Of a stretch of DNA of 5,244 nucleotides, positions 1-5,244 are shown one piece after another. The notes under the pieces were generated by a model. The model ran no database searches and was not told the DNA's origin. It saw only the letters and a list, made by a program, of their open reading frames with translations. Source of the stretch: JACRAR01 sp041665185 (GTDB lineage: Bacteria > Pseudomonadota > Gammaproteobacteria > Burkholderiales > Rhodocyclaceae); contig JBAYJH010000337.1 in assembly GCA_041665185.1 (NCBI GenBank), positions 1 to 5,244 of the forward strand. Direction: 5' to 3'. The translations under genes and the position numbers were made by a program. Numbering within the stretch: position 1 is the stretch's first letter; the number at the start of each line of letters is the position of its first letter.

Positions 1-774
1 GGCCGCGCGCCCCGCCAGCAGTGCGGCGCCGGCCATGCCGGGCGCGCCGCCGAGGATGCCGGCGCTGCCGTTGCTGCCTTTGTGCGAACTTTTCCGGCGC
101 GCGCGCAGATGTTGGGCGAACAGTGGCGGGGCGATGGTGCAACCGTCGCTCATGTCGACACTTAGGCCGAGATCATGGACACTGACTGCACCGCAATGAT
201 CGGGGCCATCCAGCGTCAGCAGGCCGGGTTTTAGGGCGATGAAGGTGGCGGTGCGCGTGGCATTGACAGCCACACCCATGACCCGGCCGGTTTCCGAATC
301 CAGCCCACTGGGGATGTCGAGGGCCAGTACCGGGCAGGCGAATTCGTTGATGCGCGCCACCAGCGCCGCATAACGGCCATCCAGCGGTCGGGCAATGCCG
401 ATGCCGAACAAGCCATCGATGGCCAGCGCATAGTCGCCCGGCGGAATGTCCGGATGTAAGGTGCCGCCGCAGGCCAGCCAGGCGTCATGGGCGGCGCGGG
501 CGTCGTCCGGCAGTTTTTCCACCGTGCCGGCGAGCACCACGACGGGTTGAACGCCTTGCTGTTTGAGGAGACGCGCCACCACCAGCGCATCGCCGCCGTT
601 GTTGCCAGGGCCGGCGACGATCAATGGAGGCTTGGTGGAACCGGCCAATAATTGGCCGGCGAGATCGGCGGCTGCCGCGCCGGCGCGCTCCATCAGCGGC
701 GGTTGGGCATTGCTGTGGCGGCGCTCGATATCGCGCAAGGCGGGTCCGCGCAGGATGGGCCGTAGTGTTTCCAT
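1..774 (-). CDS. nnr: Bifunctional NAD(P)H-hydrate epimerase / ADP-dependent NAD(P)H-hydrate dehydratase, 3' part cut by window edge
   Basis: This is a YjeF-type metabolite repair enzyme. The N-terminal NnrE domain interconverts R and S hydrates of NAD(P)H, and the C-terminal NnrD domain dehydrates the S form back to NAD(P)H using ADP. The frame is open from the ATG at 774 to the left edge, giving 258 residues of a protein usually near 500. Visible NnrE motifs are LMERAG (27-32), GPGNNGGDA (55-63), DGLFGIG (120-126), LDIPSGLDSETG (152-163) and ATFIALKPG (176-184). The linker ends in HKG (231-233), and the first glycine-rich piece of NnrD, GGAPGMAGAALLAGRAA (242-258), follows. The family usually has GGDG where this protein has GGDA. 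The start lies four bases after the dctM stop, with only a weak GGA as ribosome site, so translational coupling to dctM is likely. An in-frame stop at 787-789 excludes a much longer N-terminus. Family assignment is very secure; the C-terminal half is not visible. Confidence 0.95.
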   Translation of the reverse strand, partial: METLRPILRGPALRDIERRHSNAQPPLMERAGAAAADLAGQLLAGSTKPPLIVAGPGNNGGDALVVARLLKQQGVQPVVVLAGTVEKLPDDARAAHDAWLACGGTLHPDIPPGDYALAIDGLFGIGIARPLDGRYAALVARINEFACPVLALDIPSGLDSETGRVMGVAVNATRTATFIALKPGLLTLDGPDHCGAVSVHDLGLSVDMSDGCTIAPPLFAQHLRARRKSSHKGSNGSAGILGGAPGMAGAALLAGRAA

Positions 775-778
775 CAGT

Positions 779-2077
779 TCATCCGATCATCTGCCGCGGC
801 AGCCAGTTGACCAGGTCGGGCACCATCCACACCAGCCACACCGCGAACATCATCAGCAGGAAGAAGGGCAGGGCGGTCCTCGCCAGCCAGGTGATCTGGC
901 GGCCGGTCATGCCTTGCAGCACGAACAGGTTGAATCCGACCGGCGGCGTCACCTGGGCCATTTCCACCACCAGCACCAGGAAGATGCCGAACCACACCGC
1001 GTCGATGCCGGCGGTCTGGATGGTCGGCTGGATCACGGCGATGGTCAGCACCACCATCGAGATGCCGTCGAGGAAGCAACCTAGAATGATGTAGAACAGC
1101 ATCAGCCCGAACAGCAGGCCGAATTGCGACAGGCCCAGCCCCCCTATCCATTCGGCGAGGTGGCGGGGCAGGCCGATATAACCCATCGCCAGCGTGAGGA
1201 AGGACGAGCCGGCCAGGATCAGCGCGATCATGCAGTAGAGGCGGGTCGCGCCCATCAGACTGGCGTGAAAGCTGTCGCGGTCCAACGATCCTTGCAGCCA
1301 GGCCAGCAGCAGCGAGCCGACCACCCCCAGCGCGGCGGCCTCGGTGGCGGTGGCTACGCCGAGGTAGATGGAGCCGAGCACCAACGCGATCAGCAGCACT
1401 ACCGGGATCAGGTGGCGCGAGGCGTAGATTTTTTCGGTGAAGCTGTAGCTGCGCTCGGCCGGCGGGATGCTGTCCCGGTGCAGCAACGCCCAGACGAAGA
1501 TGTAGCTCATGAACAGGCCGGCCAAGAGGATGCCGGGCACCACCCCGGCGATGAACAGCTTGGCGATCGACACTTCCGCCGCGACGCCATACACGATCAT
1601 GATGATCGAGGGCGGGATCAGCAGGCCCAGGGTACCGGCGCCGGCCAGCGAACCGATGACGATGTCGTCGGGATAGCCGCGCTTCTTGAGTTCCGGAATG
1701 GTGATCTTGCCGATGGTGGCGCAGGTGGCGGCGCTCGATCCGGAGACCGCCGCGAAGATGCTGCAACCGATCACGTTGACGTGCAGCAGGCGGCCGGGCA
1801 GGCGCTCCAGCCAGGGCGCCAGGCCCTTGAACATGTCTTCGGAGAGCTTGGTGCGAAACAGGATCTCGCCCATCCACAGAAACATCGGCAGGGCGGTCAG
1901 GGTCCAGGAGCTCGACGCGCCCCAGATGGTCACCGCCATGCTGTCGCCGACCGGGCGCGCCGTGAAGGCCTCCATGCCGACCCAGGCGACGCCGATCAGC
2001 GCCAGGCCGATCCAGATGCCGCTGCCGAGCAGGGCGAACAGCGCGACGATCAATGCCAGGGTAATCAGAAAATCCAT
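779..2077 (-). CDS. dctM: TRAP transporter large permease subunit (DctM family)
   Basis: This encodes the large membrane subunit of a tripartite ATP-independent periplasmic transporter. Such systems use a sodium or proton gradient to import organic acids or similar solutes delivered by a periplasmic binding protein. The 432 residues match the usual DctM length, and hydrophobic segments run from the N-terminus to about residue 420. Family signatures are SGSSAATCATIG (112-123), GAGTLGLLIPPS (146-157), GVATATEAAALG (240-251), GCFLDGISMV (333-342) and QVTPPVGFNLFVL (375-387). The ATG at 2077 has an AAAGG six bases upstream. The protein begins directly with the first membrane helix, so there is no fused DctQ domain. 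No dctQ or dctP lies in the 241 bases upstream, so the partners must be beyond the left edge or elsewhere. The substrate cannot be told from this subunit. nnr follows four bases downstream, probably in the same transcript. Confidence 0.96.
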   Translation of the reverse strand: MDFLITLALIVALFALLGSGIWIGLALIGVAWVGMEAFTARPVGDSMAVTIWGASSSWTLTALPMFLWMGEILFRTKLSEDMFKGLAPWLERLPGRLLHVNVIGCSIFAAVSGSSAATCATIGKITIPELKKRGYPDDIVIGSLAGAGTLGLLIPPSIIMIVYGVAAEVSIAKLFIAGVVPGILLAGLFMSYIFVWALLHRDSIPPAERSYSFTEKIYASRHLIPVVLLIALVLGSIYLGVATATEAAALGVVGSLLLAWLQGSLDRDSFHASLMGATRLYCMIALILAGSSFLTLAMGYIGLPRHLAEWIGGLGLSQFGLLFGLMLFYIILGCFLDGISMVVLTIAVIQPTIQTAGIDAVWFGIFLVLVVEMAQVTPPVGFNLFVLQGMTGRQITWLARTALPFFLLMMFAVWLVWMVPDLVNWLPRQMIG

Positions 2078-2318
2078 GTCGGGCCTTTGCGAAACCGGGA
2101 GAAATCAGAATCACCGGCCAGGCATGCGTTTAACTTACAACGTTGCAACGCGGGCGTGGGCCGGTAGCTCATCGCCAGGACGAGATGATAAAGCTTAGTG
2201 TCGTCCAGCGGGGGTGTCGATGCTGATTTGTCTGCGCGGCGAGCGCATCGTCCGATGCGGTCAGGCGTGATCGCCATGCCGGGTTTGCGCCGGCCCTTGG
2301 ACGACCGGACGGTTCGAT
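2078..2318. other. Intergenic region upstream of dctM, no gene seen
   Basis: I find no convincing protein or RNA gene in these 241 bases, and in particular no four-helix DctQ-like frame. Reading on the minus strand, there is a -10-like TATCAT at 2190-2185 without a good -35. There is also a 14-base near-palindrome at 2135-2148 and a 7-2-7 perfect inverted repeat at 2244-2259 (CGCATCG, TC, CGATGCG). A GCCGG/CCGGC hairpin lies at 2278-2294. Neither hairpin is followed by a T-run on the minus strand, so neither looks like a classical intrinsic terminator for the acidic-protein gene. A dctM promoter probably lies here but cannot be pinned down. Confidence 0.5.
2135..2148. promoter_or_regulatory. 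Near-palindromic 14-mer, possible operator upstream of dctM
   Basis: TTACAACGTTGCAA differs from its own reverse complement by one base pair of seven, and it contains the perfect core CAACGTTG. It lies 58-71 bases upstream of the dctM start, in an AT-richer patch of the intergenic region. Its length and symmetry suit a dimeric repressor or activator. No regulator gene is present in the window to support this, and I cannot assign the site to a named regulator family. Confidence 0.25.
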
Positions 2319-2600
2319 TCAATGGTCTTCGATATGCGGAACCGATTCTTCGGCCGGTTCGCCGGTGTCCGGGTCGATCCAGTCGGCGATGCCGATTTCC
2401 TCCTCCGCCTCCTTGAGTCCTTCCGCCATTTCGAGCGGGTCGTCGGAACCGAGGCTCGCCTCCATGTCGGCGACGGCTTCAAGGAACTGCTCGAAGGGAC
2501 CGAACTCCTCGTCCGTCTGCTTGTCCTGCCAATAGAAGCCATCGGGGCGCTCGATGATGCGCGCCTTGTCGTAATCGGTGGTGTTCTTAATCCTGTTCAT
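2319..2600 (-). CDS. Small highly acidic conserved-type protein of unknown function
   Basis: This is a 93-residue protein that I cannot assign to a named family. The ATG at 2600 is chosen because GGGAAGG lies four bases upstream; an in-frame GTG at 2633 would add eleven residues but lacks such a site. The protein carries 28 Asp/Glu against 7 Lys/Arg and has no signal peptide or membrane segment, so it should be a soluble cytoplasmic protein with a low pI. The N-terminal half holds RPDGFYWQDKQTDEEFGPF (18-36), which looks like a short beta-hairpin module, followed by a helical stretch LEAVADMEASL (40-50). The C-terminal part ends with IGIADWIDPDTGEPAEES (69-86). I recall similar unnamed proteins in Rhodocyclales-type betaproteobacteria, which is memory and not a search. 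It is divergent from the APH/P-loop gene and shares its 194-base upstream region. Coding is supported by the strong ribosome site and a sensible composition. Confidence 0.8.
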   Translation of the reverse strand: MNRIKNTTDYDKARIIERPDGFYWQDKQTDEEFGPFEQFLEAVADMEASLGSDDPLEMAEGLKEAEEEIGIADWIDPDTGEPAEESVPHIEDH

Positions 2601-2675
2601 TGTGCCTTCCCTATCGGCTCCCGCCCTTTTCACTGAGGGACAAGGGGGAGGTGCAACGCCATCTTCTGTCTTTTG

Positions 2676-2681
2676 ATTCTA
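2676..2681 (-). promoter_or_regulatory. Possible -10 element for the acidic-protein gene
   Basis: Read on the minus strand, TAGAAT matches five of six bases of the sigma-70 -10 consensus and lies in the AT-rich middle of the divergent region. It would place a transcript start near 2669 and leave a leader of about 70 bases before the ATG at 2600. No good -35 is seen 16-18 bases upstream (CATGCA at 17). The promoter would therefore be weak or activator-dependent. Confidence 0.3.
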
Positions 2682-2721
2682 GACACTGAGGCGATACTTG
2701 CATGAATTGAGTGCTTGGACT

Positions 2722-2735
2722 TTGATCGTGGTCAA
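2722..2735 (+). promoter_or_regulatory. Putative FNR/Anr/Dnr-type box upstream of the APH/P-loop gene
   Basis: TTGATCGTGGTCAA matches the FNR-family consensus TTGAT-N4-ATCAA at nine of ten specified bases; the only change is G for A at the first base of the right half. FNR-family proteins activate genes under low oxygen, and Dnr/Nnr relatives respond to nitric oxide. With a start near 2770-2771, predicted from the CAGAAT at 2759-2764, the box is centred at about -41.5 to -42.5, the usual class II activator position. No regulator gene is in the window, and the site is inferred from sequence alone. Confidence 0.6.
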
Positions 2736-2758
2736 ACGAGCCGGGCCGGAGTTGCGCG

Positions 2759-2764
2759 CAGAAT
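2759..2764 (+). promoter_or_regulatory. Possible -10 element for the APH/P-loop gene
   Basis: CAGAAT matches four of six bases of the sigma-70 -10 consensus and lies correctly spaced downstream of the FNR-like box. A start near 2771 would leave a leader of about 24 bases containing the GAGAGG ribosome site at 2787-2792. The hexamer is weak alone, as expected for an activator-dependent promoter. Confidence 0.35.
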
Positions 2765-2794
2765 CCCGGGTTACACGTCTTTCAGCGAGAGGAT

Positions 2795-4420
2795 ATGGCT
2801 CCCTTGGATAAGCATACACCGCGTGCCGCAGAGGTCAATCAGCACTCAGAGCAGGAGGCGGTCTTGCGCGGCCTGCTGGACGCCCAATGCTATCCGCATG
2901 CCGTCGACGCGGTCGAACGCATCGAGACCCATATTTCGACGGTGTTGCTGGCGGGCGCCTTTGCCTACAAGATCAAGAAGCCGGTGGATCTGGGTTTTCT
3001 CGATTTCTCCACGCTGGCCTTGCGCCATCACTATTGCGAGGAGGAGCTGCGCCTCAACCGCCGCCTGGCGCCCGGCCTGTATCTCGGCGTGGTCGCCATC
3101 GTCGGCACCGCGGCAGCGCCGCGCATCGTGGCAATGGATGATCCCGAGGCAGCGGATGCCATCGAATTCGCCGTCAAGATGCAGCGCTTCGAGCAATCGG
3201 CCCTGCTCGACCATATGCTGGCCCGCGGTGAGTTACAGCCCCTCCACGTGGATGCGCTGGCCGCCACGGTGGCGGGGTTTCATCGCCGCATCGACCAAGC
3301 CGGCAAGGGCGGCCACGGAACGCCCGACAACATCGCGATGCCGATGCGCCAGAATTTTGCCCAGATTCGCCCGCTGTTATCCAGTCCCGGCGAGATCGCC
3401 GAACTCGATCAACTTGAAAGCTGGAGCATCGCCCAGCACCATGAGCTGGAGCCGGTGATGACGGCGCGCCAGCGCGAGGGATACATCCGCGAATGCCATG
3501 GCGACCTGCACCTGGGCAACATCACCTGGATCGACGGCGAAATCCATGTATTCGACTGTATCGAGTTCAACCCCAGCCTGCGCTGGATCGATGTCGCCAA
3601 TGAAATCGCGTTCACCGTCATGGATCTTGCCGCGCGTGGCCGGCCGGATTGGGGGGCGCGCTTCCTCAACGGCTACCTGGAAATCACCGGCGACTATTCT
3701 GCGCTGCGACTGCTCCCCAATTACCTGGTCTATCGCGCCATGGTGCGCGCCAAGGTGGCGCGCATCCGTGCCGCGCAGACCGAGGGCGAGTTGCAGCGGG
3801 AGGCGCTGGCCGATTACGCCGGGCACATCCGCCTGGCGCGTGCATTTACCGTGCCGCGACAGGCGGCGCTGATGATCACGCATGGCGTTTCCGGGTCGGG
3901 CAAGACCTGCGCAACCCTGCCGCTGGTCGAGCAATTGGGCGCGTTGCGGCTGCGCTCCGACGTCGAACGCAAACGTCTGCACGGGTTGCCCCGCGAGGCC
4001 AGAACCGGCTCTGCGTTGCACGCCGGCCTGTACAGCGACGCGGCAAGCATGGATACCTATGTCGAACTGGGGAGCCTGGCGGTCCGGGTGATCGAGGCCG
4101 GCTATCCGGTGATCGTCGATGCCACTTTCCTGAGCCGCGCCAGGCGCAGCGCCTTTCGCGCCATCGCAGCCGAACTTCGGGTGCCTTTCCTGATCCTCGA
4201 TTTCCGCGCCGACGCCGGCGAGTTGCGCCGCCGGGTGAGCCAGCGCCAGGCACAGGGGAAGGACGCCTCGGAAGCTACCCTGGCGGTGCTGGAGCGTCAG
4301 TTGCAGGACGACGAACCACTCGACGGCGCCGAAAGCGGTTTTGTCATTGCCATCGACACCCAGGTCGATACGCCGTCCGATATCCTTGCCCGAGTCCGCC
4401 TGGCCCAGGGTATAGTTTAG
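2795..4420 (+). CDS. Fusion of aminoglycoside-phosphotransferase-like kinase and P-loop ATPase/kinase (COG2187-COG0645 type)
   Basis: This is a soluble 541-residue two-domain protein. Residues from about 20 to 345 form an APH-like kinase. ETHIS (44-48) and AYKIKKPV (57-64) supply the likely ATP-binding lysine. The catalytic loop is HGDLHLGN (235-242, with H235, D237 and N242), and D254 in VFDCIEFNP is the metal-binding aspartate. Residues from about 355 to 541 form a P-loop domain with Walker A GVSGSGKT (364-371), LRSDVERKRL (386-395), VDATFL (441-446) and an arginine-rich lid, RRRVSQR (478-484). Both active sites look intact. The architecture is known in many bacteria, usually annotated as a bifunctional aminoglycoside phosphotransferase/ATP-binding protein, but the substrate is not established. 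I recall that Mycobacterium tuberculosis Rv2004c has the same layout and belongs to the hypoxia-induced DosR regulon. Antibiotic resistance should not be inferred from the name. GAGAGG stands two bases before the ATG, rather close. An FNR-like box lies upstream. Confidence 0.93.
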   Translation: MAPLDKHTPRAAEVNQHSEQEAVLRGLLDAQCYPHAVDAVERIETHISTVLLAGAFAYKIKKPVDLGFLDFSTLALRHHYCEEELRLNRRLAPGLYLGVVAIVGTAAAPRIVAMDDPEAADAIEFAVKMQRFEQSALLDHMLARGELQPLHVDALAATVAGFHRRIDQAGKGGHGTPDNIAMPMRQNFAQIRPLLSSPGEIAELDQLESWSIAQHHELEPVMTARQREGYIRECHGDLHLGNITWIDGEIHVFDCIEFNPSLRWIDVANEIAFTVMDLAARGRPDWGARFLNGYLEITGDYSALRLLPNYLVYRAMVRAKVARIRAAQTEGELQREALADYAGHIRLARAFTVPRQAALMITHGVSGSGKTCATLPLVEQLGALRLRSDVERKRLHGLPREARTGSALHAGLYSDAASMDTYVELGSLAVRVIEAGYPVIVDATFLSRARRSAFRAIAAELRVPFLILDFRADAGELRRRVSQRQAQGKDASEATLAVLERQLQDDEPLDGAESGFVIAIDTQVDTPSDILARVRLAQGIV

Positions 4421-4440
4421 GAAAGTACCGAACCAGTCCG

Positions 4441-4484
4441 TCATTCCGGCGCATACCCTTTGGGGCAAGAGCGCCGGAATCCAG
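4441..4484. repeat. REP-like palindromic repeat unit with long hairpin
   Basis: Two perfect 10-base arms, ATTCCGGCGC (4443-4452) and GCGCCGGAAT (4471-4480), flank an 18-base loop. The loop itself contains a small CCC-TTT-GGG hairpin (4456-4464). The flanks GTCATTCC at the left and GGAATCCAG at the right match the general form of a dispersed palindromic repeat seen between genes in many proteobacteria. It lies 20 bases after the APH/P-loop stop and may protect or end that transcript, although no T-run follows. A second, weaker hairpin (CGAAGA at 4486-4491 with TCTTCG at 4506-4511) follows. A single copy is in the window, so its repetitive nature is inferred from recognition of the pattern. Confidence 0.6.
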
Positions 4485-4534
4485 TCGAAGATGGTGGTCC
4501 CCTGGTCTTCGGATCAACTCCATAAGGATGTTCC

Positions 4535-5244
4535 ATGGATAGAAAAGTTTGTGTCGTGACCGGATCCTCGTCGGGGATAGGTGCCGCCACCGCAAGATTG
4601 TTTGCCGGCAATGGCTGGAATGTCGTCATCAATTTTTCGCGAAACACCGTGCCGGCCGAGGCAGTGGCGGAAGAATGCCGCGCCAAGGGGGCCGAGGTCC
4701 TGGTCATCAAGGCGGATATTTCGAACGACGAGGATTGCCGTCGCATGGCGGGCGAAGTCGAATCGGCATGGGGGCGAACCGATGTCCTGGTGAATAACGC
4801 GGGCGCAACCAAGTTCGTTGCCCTGAAGAACCTGGCGGGATTGTCGGCGGAGGACTTTCACAGCATTTACAGCGTGAATGTGGTCGGCGCCTACCAGATG
4901 ACTCGCGCCTTCGTTCCGCTCCTCAAGAAGCATCCCGGCAGCGGCGTGGTGAATATTTCGTCGGTGGCGTCGCTGATGGGGATAGGCTCGTCGATCGCCT
5001 ACATGGCCTCGAAAGGGGCGCTTAACGCCATGACGGTCGGCCTGGCGCGCGCGCTGGGTCCGGAAATCCGCGTCAATGCCATCGCCCCCGGCCTGGTGGA
5101 AACCCCCTGGCTGAAGGAGGGACTCGGCCCGGAACGTTTTGTCGCCACCGTCGAGAGCTACAAATCGCGCGCCGCCCTGGCCGCGGTGATGAGCCCGGAA
5201 GACATCGCCGAAGCGGCATGGTGGTTGGGCGCCGGCGCGGCGTA
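4535..5244 (+). CDS. Short-chain dehydrogenase/reductase (SDR), FabG-like, 3' end cut by window edge
   Basis: This is a classical SDR oxidoreductase that uses NAD(P)(H) to interconvert a hydroxyl and a keto group. The visible 236 residues are nearly the whole of a family of about 250. The frame shows the cofactor motif TGSSSGIG (9-16), ADIS (60-63), NNAG (87-90) and the full catalytic tetrad N115, S143, Y156 and K160 (SVN, NISSVAS and YMASK). NAIAPGLVETP (181-191) after the active site is typical. S35-R36 after the second strand hints at NADP(H) preference, which is inference. AAGGA at 4524-4528, six bases before the ATG at 4535, fixes the start. The gene follows the kinase fusion by 114 bases with a palindromic repeat between, so read-through is possible but not assured. 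A -10-like TATAGT at 4411-4416 could serve it, with only a poor -35. The substrate cannot be predicted; fatty-acid FabG itself is possible but not favoured without acyl-carrier genes nearby. Confidence 0.93.
   Translation, partial: MDRKVCVVTGSSSGIGAATARLFAGNGWNVVINFSRNTVPAEAVAEECRAKGAEVLVIKADISNDEDCRRMAGEVESAWGRTDVLVNNAGATKFVALKNLAGLSAEDFHSIYSVNVVGAYQMTRAFVPLLKKHPGSGVVNISSVASLMGIGSSIAYMASKGALNAMTVGLARALGPEIRVNAIAPGLVETPWLKEGLGPERFVATVESYKSRAALAAVMSPEDIAEAAWWLGAGAA

Noticed and set aside
563..1094. Two plus-strand frames across the nnr/dctM junction
   Set aside because: Both lie antisense to recognised genes and have low-complexity His/Arg/Gln-rich translations.
774..2114. 446-codon minus-strand frame overlapping dctM in another phase
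   Set aside because: It overlaps dctM almost fully, lacks membrane segments and is full of Arg, Ala, Pro and Gly. The DctM motifs are all in the 779-2077 frame.
1124..2167. Long plus-strand open frame (347 codons) opposite dctM
   Set aside because: It is antisense to a clear DctM gene. Its translation is rich in Gln, Arg, Asp and Gly with no family signature, which is typical of an antisense shadow in high-GC DNA.
2244..2294. Inverted repeats considered as an intrinsic terminator after the acidic-protein gene
   Set aside because: The stems are 5-7 bases and no T-run follows on the minus strand. They are only noted as part of the intergenic region.
2311..2320. GGTTCGATTC resembling a tRNA T-loop
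   Set aside because: The flanking bases do not form a T stem, and no acceptor, D or anticodon arm is present. It overlaps the end of the acidic-protein gene.
2631..2691. Direct repeat CACTGAGG at 2631-2638 and 2684-2691
   Set aside because: An eight-base repeat spaced by 53 bases is near chance level and has no matching third copy.
3377..4468. 363-codon minus-strand frame opposite the APH/P-loop gene
   Set aside because: The plus strand shows both intact kinase motifs in frame. The antisense translation has no recognisable domain.
4528..4542. Four-codon frame ATG TTC CAT GGA TAG overlapping the SDR start
   Set aside because: Its ATG overlaps the AAGGA ribosome site, leaving no spacing for initiation. 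It is probably fortuitous.

Overview
The window is a high-GC bacterial chromosomal segment carrying five protein-coding genes. Two of them run off the ends of the window. Three genes lie on the minus strand on the left and two on the plus strand on the right, around a divergent intergenic region at about 2601-2794. High GC, the TRAP transporter, a sequence resembling an FNR/Anr box and the type of small acidic protein suggest a proteobacterium, most likely a betaproteobacterium (Rhodocyclales/Burkholderiales-like). This placement is inference from gene style only. I see no rRNA, tRNA, CRISPR array, insertion sequence or phage gene.

Left part, minus strand. A small acidic protein of unknown function (2319-2600) is followed, after a 241-base gap, by the large permease DctM of a TRAP transporter (779-2077). 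Four bases after its stop comes the N-terminal half of a bifunctional NAD(P)H-hydrate repair enzyme (NnrE epimerase plus the start of the NnrD dehydratase), cut by the left edge. The close spacing suggests that dctM and nnr are co-transcribed. No dctQ or dctP lies next to dctM on its upstream side, which is unusual for this transporter class.

Right part, plus strand. A 541-residue protein fuses an aminoglycoside-phosphotransferase-like kinase domain to a P-loop ATPase/kinase domain (2795-4420). It is followed, after a 114-base gap holding a palindromic repeat, by a short-chain dehydrogenase/reductase (4535 to the right edge).

The most informative non-coding signal is at 2722-2735. It matches the FNR/Anr/Dnr consensus at nine of its ten specified bases. 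It sits where a class II activator site would be relative to a plausible -10 element and the start of the APH/P-loop gene. That predicts oxygen- or nitric-oxide-responsive expression of a poorly understood kinase fusion, and possibly of the divergent acidic protein. Nothing in the window amounts to a clearly new multi-gene system. The best leads are this putative anaerobic divergent unit and the DctM gene without an adjacent partner.
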